Of a stretch of 64,000 nucleotides of DNA, positions 9,091 to 16,927 are shown in pieces. This stretch comes from an uncultured Tenacibaculum sp. (GTDB lineage Bacteria; Bacteroidota; Bacteroidia; Flavobacteriales; Flavobacteriaceae): positions 1-64,000 of the forward strand of contig NZ_CANMMT010000006.1 of NCBI RefSeq assembly GCF_947499065.1. Reading direction: 5' to 3'. The position numbers and the translations under genes are program-made. Below the pieces are notes generated by a model. That model did no database searches, was not told the DNA's origin, and saw only the letters and a program-made list of their open reading frames with translations. Position 1 is the first letter of the stretch. Each line of letters starts with the position of its first letter.

Positions 9091-9248
9091 TAAATTGATA
9101 TGAGTTTTCTTAAAAATAAATAAATAAAAACCGTTAAAATTTTAAATAAATCTTAAGTAAAAATTACATTTAACGATTAAAACTTGTTGAAAGTACATTT
9201 TTTTAAGATATTGCGGGCTACTAATTCAAAAAAACCAACACAAAAATC

Positions 9249-10847
9249 ATGAATAAAAAACTTCTCACGTTACTACTAATGATAGTACCGATGTTAACAT
9301 TTGCACAAGAAAAAGGTTTAGACCAACAAATTGATGAAGCGTTTCAACCAATTGCTGATACTTTTTTTAACGCTATTTTCTTTCAAGTTTTTGGAATTCC
9401 TTTTGTATTAATATTACTAGTAGGAAGTGCGTTATTTTTTACAATATATTTTAAATTTCCAAATATCCTTCACTTTAAAACAGCTATTAATGTTGTAAGA
9501 GGAAAATATGATGAAGTAGATCATGCAGTAGTAGAACCAGCTTATGGGGATGTTACTCCAGGTGGAGATTCAATTGAAACAATTAGAGATGAGAGTGAAG
9601 AAGGAGAGGTTTCGCATTTCCAAGCACTAGCAACAGCAGTTTCAGGTACAGTAGGAAACGGAAATATAGCAGGAGTTGCTTTAGCAATTGCTTTAGGAGG
9701 GCCTGGAGCTACATTTTGGATGATTGTTTGTGGATTATTAGGAATGTCTACAAAATTTGTAGAGTGTACTTTAGGAGTTCAATATAGAGATGTAGGTAGT
9801 GATGGTACTGTATATGGAGGACCAATGTACTATATAAGTAAAGGTTTAAAAGAGAGAGGTTTCGAAATGTTAGGAAAGGTAGCAGCTATATTTTTTGCTA
9901 TTTTCTGTATTGGAGGTTCTTTTGGTGGTGGTAATGCAGCACAGTCAAATCAAGCTACAATTGTTTTAAAAGAATTATTAGGGTTAGAAAGTACTAGTGC
10001 TGGAGCTATCATTGGAGTAGTTTTAGCTGTTTTAGTAGGTATTATTATTATTGGAGGTATCAAAAGAATTGCTTCAGTAACAGAGAAGGTTGTACCTTTT
10101 ATGGCAGTAATGTACTTAATAGCTTGTTTATATATTATATTAAGTAACTTTAGTTTTATCGATGATGCTTTTGGATTAATTTTTAAAGAAGCATTCAGTC
10201 CTACTGCAATGGGAGTAGGTACTATAATGGGAGTGTTATTAGTAGGATTCCAAAGAGCTGCATTTTCGAATGAGGCAGGAGCTGGTTCGGCTTCAATTGC
10301 ACACTCTGCTGTAAAAACTAAGTATTCTGCTTCAGAAGGATTAGTAGCATTATTAGAGCCATTTATTGATACTGTTGTTATTTGTACTATGACAGCTTTA
10401 GTAATTATTATCTTTAACTTCGGAGGTGGAGATGGTGCTGTATTTCAATATGGAGGAAACGGTTCTGGAGCAGTATTAATTGATGGAGTAGCATATGAAG
10501 GAGCAGGAATTACATCAAAAGCTTTTGCTCAATATATACCTTATTCTAATGTGTTCTTAACAATAGCAGTAGTGTTATTTGCGGTTTCTACAATGATTTC
10601 TTGGTCTTACTATGGATTACAATCTTGGAAATTCTTATTTGGTAGAGGTAAGGCTGCAGATTTAACATATAAAGTATTGTTCTTAATTTTTGTAATTATT
10701 GGAGCAGCAGCAAGTATGGGATCTATCTGGAAATTCTCAGATGCAATGATTTTTGCGATGATTTTCCCTAATATGGTAGGATTATATTTCTTATTCCCAA
10801 TTGTAAAAAAACAATTAAAACGTTATCTTGATGCGATAAAAAGCTAA
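9249..10847 (+). CDS. Sodium (or proton):alanine/glycine symporter, AgcS family
   Basis: 532 codons, multi-pass membrane protein of the AGCS family, which imports alanine or glycine with Na+. Family hallmarks include TAVSGTVGNGNIAGVALAIA and AFSNEAGAGSASIAHSAVKT. The first 20 residues (MNKKLLTLLLMIVPMLTFAQ) look like a cleavable signal peptide. A hydrophilic loop of about 45 residues (DEVDHAVVEPAYGD...) follows the first membrane helix. A candidate -7 element, TACATTTT, lies at 9193-9200. The HhH gene starts 12 nt downstream and may be co-transcribed. Confidence 0.93.
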   Translation: MNKKLLTLLLMIVPMLTFAQEKGLDQQIDEAFQPIADTFFNAIFFQVFGIPFVLILLVGSALFFTIYFKFPNILHFKTAINVVRGKYDEVDHAVVEPAYGDVTPGGDSIETIRDESEEGEVSHFQALATAVSGTVGNGNIAGVALAIALGGPGATFWMIVCGLLGMSTKFVECTLGVQYRDVGSDGTVYGGPMYYISKGLKERGFEMLGKVAAIFFAIFCIGGSFGGGNAAQSNQATIVLKELLGLESTSAGAIIGVVLAVLVGIIIIGGIKRIASVTEKVVPFMAVMYLIACLYIILSNFSFIDDAFGLIFKEAFSPTAMGVGTIMGVLLVGFQRAAFSNEAGAGSASIAHSAVKTKYSASEGLVALLEPFIDTVVICTMTALVIIIFNFGGGDGAVFQYGGNGSGAVLIDGVAYEGAGITSKAFAQYIPYSNVFLTIAVVLFAVSTMISWSYYGLQSWKFLFGRGKAADLTYKVLFLIFVIIGAAASMGSIWKFSDAMIFAMIFPNMVGLYFLFPIVKKQLKRYLDAIKS

Positions 10848-10859
10848 AAAAGAAAAACG

Positions 10860-11771
10860 ATGAAAAATATTAAATCCCATTTCTGGTATAACAAACGCCA
10901 AAGAAATGGGATTTTCTTTTTAATAATACTTATAGTTGTATTGCAAAGTATTTATTTGTTTGTAGACTTTTCTTCAAGCAATATAATTAACGATGATACA
11001 GAGGAGTTATTAGTTTTTAAAAATAAGATTGACAGCTTAAAAAGAGTAGCTATAGAAAAAAGAAAGTTTAAGTTATACCCTTTCAATCCAAATTACATTA
11101 CCGATTACAAAGGATATCAGTTGGGAATGTCTATAGAAGAAATAGGTAGGTTACATGCTTATAGAGGTTTAAATAGGTATGTGAATTCAAAAAAAGAGTT
11201 CCAAAAAGTAACTGAGGTGTCCGATAGTCTGTTAAATAAGATAGCTCCATACTTTAAATTTCCAGATTGGGTTATTAATAGAAATAAACGGGGAAAAGAA
11301 AAGAAAGCTTTGTTTGTTAATAGAAGTAAGATAGAATCTAATATTATTGAAAATAAAGTGAAATTAGTTTCAACTAATGATATAAATAAAGCAACAAAAA
11401 AAGATTTTGAAACAGTAAATGGAGTTGGTGAGATTATTGCTGAACGTATTTTAAAATATAGAAAGAAAATACAAGGCTATACTTATAAAGAGCAATTGAA
11501 TGAAGTTTGGGGGTTAGATAAAGAAATAATCAATGATATTTTATCAAAGTTTAAAATAGATAGAAAACCCACTATTGAAAAAATAAATGTAAATACGGCT
11601 ACGTTTAAAGAAGTGCTTAAAAACCCATATATAGATTACGATTTATGTAAAAAGATTTTTGAATACAGAGATGAAGTAGCAGAATTACAAGATATATCAG
11701 AATTAAAAAATATAGATGGATTCCCAGTAGAGAAATACGAGAGAATAGTTTTATATTTGGAAGCAAAATAA
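10860..11771 (+). CDS. Membrane-anchored helix-hairpin-helix protein, ComEA-like
   Basis: 303 codons. One N-terminal membrane helix (about 20-38, FFLIILIVVLQSIYLFV) precedes at least three HhH units: around DYKGYQLGMSIEEIGRLHAY; DINKATKKDFETVNGVGEIIAERILKY; and KINVNTATFKEVLKNPYIDYDLCKKIFEY. The N-x-A-T...L...G(I/V)G pattern is that of ComEA-type DNA-binding modules, which bind incoming DNA during transformation. Whether this organism is competent cannot be told from the window. No other com genes are adjacent. Confidence 0.85.
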   Translation: MKNIKSHFWYNKRQRNGIFFLIILIVVLQSIYLFVDFSSSNIINDDTEELLVFKNKIDSLKRVAIEKRKFKLYPFNPNYITDYKGYQLGMSIEEIGRLHAYRGLNRYVNSKKEFQKVTEVSDSLLNKIAPYFKFPDWVINRNKRGKEKKALFVNRSKIESNIIENKVKLVSTNDINKATKKDFETVNGVGEIIAERILKYRKKIQGYTYKEQLNEVWGLDKEIINDILSKFKIDRKPTIEKINVNTATFKEVLKNPYIDYDLCKKIFEYRDEVAELQDISELKNIDGFPVEKYERIVLYLEAK

Positions 11772-11797
11772 ACAAACAACAACAAAATATATACAGT

Positions 11798-12955
11798 ATG
11801 TATTTTACTGAAGAACACGAGGCGTTTCGTCAAAGCTTTAAGGAGTTTTTACAAAAGGAGGTTTCTCCTTATATAGATAAATGGGAAAAAGAAGGAACAG
11901 TTGAACGTTTTATTTGGAAGAAATTCGGAGAAATGGGATACTTTGGTTTAAATCAACCAGAAGAATATGGAGGATTAAACCTTGATCTTTTTTATACCGT
12001 AATCTTTTTAGAAGAGCTGCAAAAAATAAACTCAGGAGGTTTTGCAGCAAATATGTGGGCGCATGCATATTTGGCAATGACACATTTAAATAAAGAGGGA
12101 GATGATAGAATTAAGAGAGAATATTTAACTCCAAGTATAGATGGAGAAAAAATAGGATGTTTATGTATATCAGAACCATTTGGAGGAAGTGATGTGGCAG
12201 GAATGAGAACTACAGCCATAAAAGATGGAGATACTTATGTAATAAATGGATCAAAAACGTTTATTACAAATGGGGTGTATTCAGATTACTTAGTTGTGGC
12301 TGCAAAAACAAATCCAGAAGATAAGCATAAAGGGATGAGTATTTTTGTTGTAGATAGAGATACACCAGGGATATCATCAACAAAATTAGATAAATTAGGA
12401 TGGAGAGCATCAGATACAGCAGAAATAGCTTTTGATAATGTAGTGATACCAGCAGAAAATTTAATGGGAGAAGAAGGAAAAGGTTTTCCTTACATTATGC
12501 AGCACTTTGCTTTAGAACGTCTAGTAATGGGAGTTAATGCTCATGCAAGAGCAGAGTATGCTTTAGATTATGTAGTGCAGTATATGAGCGAAAGAGAAGC
12601 TTTTGGAAAAACATTAGATAAGTTCCAAGCATTACGTCATAAAGTTGCAGAGATGGCAAGTAGAATAGATATGTGTAAAGAATATAACTATTCAATTACA
12701 AAGAGGCTTAATGATGGTAATTATGTGGTAAAGGAAGCTAGTATGAGTAAATTATTATCGACTAAAATGGCTGACGAAGTAATTTATGATGCATTACAAT
12801 TGTTAGGAGGTTACGGTTATATGGAAGAATATCCTTTAGCACGTTTGTTAAGAGATAGCCGATTAGGACCAATAGGAGGTGGTACCTCTGAAATCTTAAA
12901 AGAGATTATCGCAAAAATGGTAATCGATAAGAAAGAATATAAGCCAGCGACTTAA
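11798..12955 (+). CDS. Acyl-CoA dehydrogenase
   Basis: 385 codons, full length for a soluble FAD-dependent acyl-CoA dehydrogenase (fatty or branched-chain acyl-CoA beta-oxidation). Signatures include CISEPFGGSDVAGM (FAD/substrate loop), the FGKTLDKFQALRHKVAEM helix and LLGGYGYMEEYPLARLLRDSR. At the position where medium-chain enzymes carry the catalytic Glu (YEGT) this protein has GGGT. A Glu is present in FALERLV, where isovaleryl- and long-chain enzymes place theirs, so I expect the isovaleryl/long-chain type. The last 15 codons are repeated twice more downstream (see repeat). Confidence 0.93.
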   Translation: MYFTEEHEAFRQSFKEFLQKEVSPYIDKWEKEGTVERFIWKKFGEMGYFGLNQPEEYGGLNLDLFYTVIFLEELQKINSGGFAANMWAHAYLAMTHLNKEGDDRIKREYLTPSIDGEKIGCLCISEPFGGSDVAGMRTTAIKDGDTYVINGSKTFITNGVYSDYLVVAAKTNPEDKHKGMSIFVVDRDTPGISSTKLDKLGWRASDTAEIAFDNVVIPAENLMGEEGKGFPYIMQHFALERLVMGVNAHARAEYALDYVVQYMSEREAFGKTLDKFQALRHKVAEMASRIDMCKEYNYSITKRLNDGNYVVKEASMSKLLSTKMADEVIYDALQLLGGYGYMEEYPLARLLRDSRLGPIGGGTSEILKEIIAKMVIDKKEYKPAT

Positions 12956-12974
12956 AACTGTTTTTAGATTGACT

Positions 12975-13006
12975 TTTTTGCGAAAATACTTTCGGTATCG
13001 CAAAAA
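12975..13006. repeat. Hairpin in repeat junction 1
   Basis: TTTTTGCGA (12975-12983) pairs with TCGCAAAAA (12998-13006). An inner TAC/GTA pairing is possible across an AAA bulge. The hairpin spans the junction between copies 1 and 2 of the tandem repeat. Confidence 0.6.
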
Positions 13007-13062
13007 TGGTAATCGATAAGAAAGAATATAAACCAGCGACTTAACACTGTTTTTAGATTAGC

Positions 13063-13094
13063 TTTTTGCGAAAATACTTTCGGTATCGCAAAAA
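13063..13094. repeat. Hairpin in repeat junction 2
   Basis: The same inverted repeat as at 12975-13006: TTTTTGCGA (13063-13071) with TCGCAAAAA (13086-13094), spanning copies 2 and 3. Confidence 0.6.
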
Positions 13095-13199
13095 TGATAA
13101 TCGATAAGAAAGAGTATAAGCCAGCGACTTAATTGTTTTTTTATAGAGTCGATTGATTTTGAAAATATAGCCTTTGAAACGAAAAAGGTAAAAAATAAT

Positions 13200-13226
13200 A
13201 ACCACTCATTTATTGAGTGGTTTTTT
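13200..13226 (+). terminator. Rho-independent terminator
   Basis: AACCACTCA (13200-13208) and TGAGTGGTT (13214-13222) form a 9-bp stem with a 5-nt loop, followed by a T run to 13226. It lies after the tandem repeats and should end acyl-CoA dehydrogenase transcription. The remaining sequence up to the amylase start at 13362 holds nothing else I can identify. Confidence 0.8.
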
Positions 13227-13361
13227 ATGGAATTAACTTTTTGAGAGGTAAAAAAATTAAAAGTCAATAAGTTTTCAACACGAAAACGATTTCGGAGCTA
13301 TAACGATTTCGCGGTCTGAAATTCAATGTATAACTTGAAACCAAATTTAAAAATATATTAA

Positions 13362-14744
13362 ATGAAAACTCTTCAAAAAAAGCATTGGTTTCTTGTGCCA
13401 ATCATAACAGTTTTCTTAGGATGTTCAGGAGAATTATCAGAAGAATTAGATGTAAAATCACAAGAAAAAGAAATAATACAAGCATCAGCAAGACCAGGGT
13501 TAAAACCAATAGGTACTGGAGTAATGATGCAAGCATTTTATTGGGATGTACCAGCAGGAGGGAACTGGTGGAATACCGTTAAAGGTAAAGTACAAGACTG
13601 GAGTAATGCAGGAATGGATGCAATTTGGTTACCACCAGCAACAAAAGCGCAAAATGGGGCTTTGTCTATGGGATATGATCCATTTGATTATTTTGATTTT
13701 GGAAAGTATAATCAAATGGGAAGTGTTGAAACAAGGTTTGGTTCAGAAGATGAATTAAAGAGTTTGATTTCAACTGCACATGGGGCACAGTTAAGTGTAA
13801 TAGCGGATATTGTTATTAATCATAACAGTGGAGGGCAAAGTGAACATAATCCAGTGAATAACCAAAGCTATTGGACAAAGTTTACACCGCTTTCAGGAAA
13901 ATTTCATCGAACGTATAATGACTTTCATCCAAATCATAACCATACAAGTGATACAGGAGTATTTGGAGGTTTTCCAGATTTATGCCATCACCAAGTAAGG
14001 GTTCAAAATGAATTATGGAAAAACCCAGAGTCAGTTGCTAAATATTATAAGAATGTAATGGGATTTGATGGTTGGCGTTTTGATTATGTAAAAGGTTTTG
14101 AACCATGGGTTGTAAAAGATTGGAAAAATGAAGTAGGAGGATTTACAGTTGGAGAATATTGGGATGGAAATGCAGGTACTTTAGACTGGTGGTCAGGACA
14201 AGCAGAAGCAAGCGCATTCGATTTTGCATGTTATTATAGAATGAAAGATGCATTTGATGGTAATAACTTAAATAAGTTAAACGAAGATATGTTATGGAAG
14301 AGAAACGCTAGTAAAGCAGTAACATTTGTAACAAATCATGATACCAATGAAATTTATGGAGGTAAAATGTTAGCCTATGCATATATATTAACGCATGAAG
14401 GATATCCAACAATGTTTTATAGAGATTATGAAGAATGGTTAAATAAAGAAAGGTTAAATAATTTAATTTGGATACATAATAACTTAGCAGGTGGAAGTAC
14501 TACAAACTTATATACTGACAATGATGAGTACATTGCAAGAAGAAATGGACACAATAATGCAGGTTTAGTAGTGTATATTAACAATGCAAATCATTGGCAA
14601 GAGCGTTGGATAGAAACCAATTGGTCAAATACTCGAATTAAAGATTATACTGGGCATTCTTCATGGGAGCCAGTAACACAAGGAGGAAAGTGGGTTAAAA
14701 TACAAGTGCCACCAAAAAGTTACTCAGTTTGGGCTCCAAAATAA
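13362..14744 (+). CDS. Alpha-amylase lipoprotein, GH13 (archaeal-like subfamily)
   Basis: 460 codons. An N-terminal lipobox (VFLGC, Cys21) predicts a lipid-anchored exported enzyme. The (beta/alpha)8 GH13 regions are all visible: ADIVINHN, GWRFDYVKG with nucleophile Asp241, VGEYWD with acid/base Glu265, and VTNHDT with Asp327. It hydrolyses internal alpha-1,4 bonds of starch or glycogen-like glucans. The motif order MQAFYWDVPAGG, MGYDPFDYFD, RFGS and YEEWLNK...NLIWIHNNLAGGST closely recalls Thermococcales alpha-amylases (GH13_7). This comes from remembered sequences and needs a search. There is no susCD pair or other polysaccharide-utilisation gene next to it, so it stands alone. Confidence 0.93.
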   Translation: MKTLQKKHWFLVPIITVFLGCSGELSEELDVKSQEKEIIQASARPGLKPIGTGVMMQAFYWDVPAGGNWWNTVKGKVQDWSNAGMDAIWLPPATKAQNGALSMGYDPFDYFDFGKYNQMGSVETRFGSEDELKSLISTAHGAQLSVIADIVINHNSGGQSEHNPVNNQSYWTKFTPLSGKFHRTYNDFHPNHNHTSDTGVFGGFPDLCHHQVRVQNELWKNPESVAKYYKNVMGFDGWRFDYVKGFEPWVVKDWKNEVGGFTVGEYWDGNAGTLDWWSGQAEASAFDFACYYRMKDAFDGNNLNKLNEDMLWKRNASKAVTFVTNHDTNEIYGGKMLAYAYILTHEGYPTMFYRDYEEWLNKERLNNLIWIHNNLAGGSTTNLYTDNDEYIARRNGHNNAGLVVYINNANHWQERWIETNWSNTRIKDYTGHSSWEPVTQGGKWVKIQVPPKSYSVWAPK

Positions 14745-14780
14745 AATAATTTTTTTGCAGGTTAATTAAAAAATACTCAG

Positions 14781-14788
14781 TATCTTTG
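14781..14788 (+). promoter_or_regulatory. Bacteroidetes-type -7 element for rpsU
   Basis: TATCTTTG matches TAnnTTTG, and a TTTG (14754-14757) upstream can serve as the -33 element. The rpsU start is 52 nt beyond the element. Confidence 0.65.
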
Positions 14789-14822
14789 CAGTCCTAAAAT
14801 AATAAATTTAGAGACTACAATG

Positions 14823-14830
14823 AAAGGAGG
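14823..14830 (+). promoter_or_regulatory. Strong Shine-Dalgarno of rpsU
   Basis: AAAGGAGG, 9 nt before the ATG at 14840. Such a full anti-SD complement is unusual in Bacteroidetes, whose leaders are A-rich. It is expected for rpsU, because bS21 helps to hide the 16S rRNA tail in these ribosomes and ribosomes lacking bS21 could favour this mRNA. Confidence 0.8.
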
Positions 14831-14839
14831 TGCTAACAA

Positions 14840-15037
14840 ATGTTAATTATTCCAGTAAAAGAAGGAGAGAATATCGATAGAGCGTTAAAACGTTATAAGC
14901 GTAAATTTAGTAACACTAAAACGTTAAAACAATTACGTGACAGAAAGCAGTTTAATAAGCCATCTGTTGTAAAGCGTGCTCAGAAGATAAAAGCATCTTA
15001 CGTTCAGAGTTTAAGAACAAAAGAAGAAATAGGTTAG
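14840..15037 (+). CDS. rpsU: 30S ribosomal protein bS21
   Basis: 65 codons, typical bS21 (IIPVKEGENIDRALKRYKRKF, then a basic helix). It sits on the 30S platform near the 3' end of 16S rRNA. In Bacteroidetes it is part of the pocket that occludes the anti-Shine-Dalgarno sequence. The ATG at 14840 is fixed by the strong Shine-Dalgarno before it. A terminator follows, so xerC probably depends on readthrough or its own promoter. Confidence 0.97.
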   Translation: MLIIPVKEGENIDRALKRYKRKFSNTKTLKQLRDRKQFNKPSVVKRAQKIKASYVQSLRTKEEIG

Positions 15038-15060
15038 TAATAAGCTATTTTAAAGATATA

Positions 15061-15092
15061 AAACCTGTGTTGATTTCAATACAGGTTTTTTT
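15061..15092 (+). terminator. Rho-independent terminator after rpsU
   Basis: AAACCTGT and ACAGGTTT with further inner pairing (one G-T, then TTGA/TCAA) form a long stem followed by a run of Ts. It lies between rpsU and xerC. Confidence 0.8.
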
Positions 15093-15119
15093 GTACATTT
15101 ATTTTAAATAAACTTACCA

Positions 15120-16007
15120 ATGTTATTAGAAGCTTTTCTAGAATACTTAACTCATGAGAAAAAGTATTCAAAACATACAATTCAAGCATATAAAACTGAT
15201 TTAATTGCTTTTAGAGATTTTTGTGTGGTTGAATATGAAGAAGAAGAACTAACAGAAATTCATTATAATCAAATTAGACCTTGGATGGTGAGTTTGATAA
15301 ATGAAGGTATTTCAAATAGGAGTGTGAATAGAAAAATGAGCTCTTTAAAAACGTTCTATACTTTTTTACAAAAAATAGGAGAGGTTAAAATAAATCCTTT
15401 GGCAAAGCACAAAGCATTAAAGATTCAAAAAAAAATACAAGTACCTTTTGATCAAAAGGAGGTGGGAGAAGTTTTAGATATTATGAAGGAAGGTGTCGAT
15501 TTTGAATCGGTAAGAGACCGCTTAATAGTAGAATTGTTATATTCAACAGGGATAAGAAGAACAGAGTTGATAAATATAAAAGAGAAAGATGTTGATTTTG
15601 TTAAGAAAGTTATAAAGGTTTTAGGAAAAAGAAATAAAGAAAGATATATAATGTTGTTGCCAACGGTGTTAGATACTTTGAATCAGTATATTGGTCTAAA
15701 AAAAGACTATGAGTTGGAAAATGTAACTGAACTTTTGATAACTAAAAAGGGAGTTAAAATTTATGAAACTCTTGTTTACCGAATAATAAATACGTACTTT
15801 AGTAGGGTGTCAACTAAAGCAAAAAAAAGCCCACATATCTTGAGGCATGCTTTTGCTACACATTTACTTAATAATGGTGCGTCATTAGATTCGGTTAAAG
15901 AATTACTAGGGCATTCAAGTTTAGCCTCCACTCAAGTTTATACGCATAATAGCTTGGAGCAAATAAAGAAAGTATATAACAGTGCTCACCCTAGGGAGCC
16001 TAATTAA
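15120..16007 (+). CDS. xerC: Tyrosine recombinase, XerC/XerD family
   Basis: 295 codons. The N-terminal SAM-like core-binding domain (YLTHEKKYSKHTIQAYKTDL) is followed by a catalytic domain with Arg in STGIRRTEL, HILRHAFATHLL (His, Arg), GHSSLAST and nucleophile Tyr274 in QVYTH. The family resolves chromosome dimers at dif. The location between rpsU and hpf is the usual chromosomal xer locus of Flavobacteria rather than a mobile element, and no att-like repeats are seen. The choice of xerC over xerD is by position and is not certain. Confidence 0.9.
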   Translation: MLLEAFLEYLTHEKKYSKHTIQAYKTDLIAFRDFCVVEYEEEELTEIHYNQIRPWMVSLINEGISNRSVNRKMSSLKTFYTFLQKIGEVKINPLAKHKALKIQKKIQVPFDQKEVGEVLDIMKEGVDFESVRDRLIVELLYSTGIRRTELINIKEKDVDFVKKVIKVLGKRNKERYIMLLPTVLDTLNQYIGLKKDYELENVTELLITKKGVKIYETLVYRIINTYFSRVSTKAKKSPHILRHAFATHLLNNGASLDSVKELLGHSSLASTQVYTHNSLEQIKKVYNSAHPREPN

Positions 16008-16019
16008 AGATTGAAAATT

Positions 16020-16328
16020 ATGAAAGTATTCACGCAGTCAGTAAACTTTACAGCAGATAAAAAGTTGATAGATTACATTGAAAAGAAAGTAGGAGGTTTA
16101 GAAAGGTTTCATGATAAGATAGTAGATGTAGAAGTTTTTTTAAAAGTTCAAAATACTAGTGAAAAAGAAAATAAAATATCAGAAATTAAAATTAACATCC
16201 CAGGAAATGAATTGATGGTAAAAAAACAAACAAAAACCTTTGAAGAGGGTGTCAGTATTGCGATTGAATCATTAAAAAGAAGCCTGAAAAAATCAAAAGA
16301 AAAACATAGAGATTCGTTGGTTTCATAA
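16020..16328 (+). CDS. hpf: Ribosome hibernation-promoting factor, HPF/YfiA family
   Basis: 102 codons from the ATG at 16020. A TTG at 16011 would add three residues, but the ATG gives the normal family N-terminus (MKVFTQSVNFTADKKLIDYIEKK). This is the short form, with one beta-alpha-beta-beta-beta-alpha domain that binds the 30S decoding region to silence or dimerise ribosomes in stationary phase. The start is 12 nt after the xerC stop, so the two are probably co-transcribed. Confidence 0.92.
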   Translation: MKVFTQSVNFTADKKLIDYIEKKVGGLERFHDKIVDVEVFLKVQNTSEKENKISEIKINIPGNELMVKKQTKTFEEGVSIAIESLKRSLKKSKEKHRDSLVS

Positions 16329-16377
16329 AAAGATAAAAAATATTTCAAAAAAGTTTTAAAAATTAAAAATTACTTTA

Positions 16378-16385
16378 TACATTTG
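16378..16385 (+). promoter_or_regulatory. -7 element for the tRNA-tuf transcript
   Basis: TACATTTG matches TAnnTTTG and lies 40 bp upstream of the first tRNA. No clear -33 TTTG is seen at the usual distance. Confidence 0.55.
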
Positions 16386-16425
16386 CAGTCCGTTAGAAAT
16401 AGCGGATTGTTTTTTTATAACAATT

Positions 16426-16499
16426 GCCGATGTAGCTCAGCTGGCTAGAGCAGCTGATTTGTAATCAGCAGGTCGGGGGTTCGAGTCCCTTCATCGGCT
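16426..16499 (+). tRNA. tRNA-Thr (TGT)
   Basis: Cloverleaf with acceptor GCCGATG/CATCGGC, D-loop TAGCTCAGCTGG, anticodon TGT within CTGATTTGTAATCAG, and T-arm GGGGGTTCGAGTCCCT. It is 74 nt and CCA is not encoded. Confidence 0.97.
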
Positions 16500-16542
16500 C
16501 AAGTTCTTAAACAAAAACGGATAAGATTTTATTGAAAATCTT

Positions 16543-16625
16543 GGGGAGATTCCAGAGCGGCCAAATGGGACGGACTGTAACTCCGTTGTCTTACGACTTC
16601 GCAGGTTCGAATCCTGCTCTCCCCA
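16543..16625 (+). tRNA. tRNA-Tyr (GTA)
   Basis: A class II tRNA with a long variable arm (83 nt). Acceptor GGGGAGA/TCTCCCC, anticodon GTA in GGACTGTAACTCC, T-loop GGTTCGAATCC. Confidence 0.96.
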
Positions 16626-16692
16626 CTTTTTTAAAATTGAAAATTTGATTTTTAAATCTAGGTTTAATTGTTAAATTAGCGGTTTTAAATAG

Positions 16693-16765
16693 GCGAGAGT
16701 AGCTCAGTTGGTAGAGCGTCAGCCTTCCAAGCTGAATGTCGCCGGTTCGAACCCGGTCTCTCGCT
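16693..16765 (+). tRNA. tRNA-Gly (TCC)
   Basis: Acceptor GCGAGAG/CTCTCGC, anticodon TCC in CAGCCTTCCAAGCTG, T-arm GCCGGTTCGAACCCGGT. 73 nt. Confidence 0.97.
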
Positions 16766-16777
16766 CTAAAATTCCAA

Positions 16778-16850
16778 GCCGGTGTAGCTCAGTTGGTAGA
16801 GCGCATCCTTGGTAGGGATGAGGTCACCGGTTCAAATCCGGTCATTGGCT
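16778..16850 (+). tRNA. tRNA-Thr (GGT)
   Basis: Acceptor GCCGGTG/CATTGGC (two G-T pairs), anticodon GGT in CATCCTTGGTAGGGATG, T-arm ACCGGTTCAAATCCGGT. 73 nt, 77 nt before the tuf start. Confidence 0.96.
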
Positions 16851-16927
16851 CTTTTTTAGTGAAAAGAGTTTAAAAGAGTTTTAAAATAACACTAAATATA
16901 TTTAACTAAGAATTAAAATTAATAATC

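Larger units (their letters stand above)
12909..13131 (+). repeat. Tandem triplication of the acyl-CoA dehydrogenase 3' end (88-89 bp period)
   Basis: The end of the coding sequence plus about 40 bp of 3' flank recurs in tandem: copies of GCAAAAATGRTAATCGATAA start at 12911, 13000 and 13088 (periods 89 and 88 bp). Each carries the codons for AKM(V/I)IDKKEYKPAT and a TAA stop. Copies 2 and 3 have diverged by a few substitutions (for example aagcca/aaacca, atggta/atgata) and the third ends just after its stop. Only copy 1 is part of an intact gene. Confidence 0.95.

Noticed and set aside
12909-13131. CRISPR-like array in the 88-89 bp repeats
   Set aside because: There are no separate spacers: the whole unit repeats, including coding sequence and stop. 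Only three copies, and no cas genes.
12909-13131. Insertion-sequence remnant
   Set aside because: No transposase fragment, terminal inverted repeats or target duplication. The repeated DNA is the 3' end of the resident gene.
13385-13758. Overlapping plus-strand ORFs inside the amylase gene
   Set aside because: They are in other frames of a well-supported coding region and have no recognisable domains.
15120-16007. xerC as an integrase of a mobile element
   Set aside because: It lies in the conserved rpsU-xerC-hpf block, with no attachment repeats or other mobile genes.
16011-16019. TTG-initiated extension of hpf (and similar TTG extensions of ccoG, ccoH and the DUF885 gene)
   Set aside because: In each case an ATG 3-11 codons later restores the family N-terminus or the signal peptide, so the longer starts were not used.
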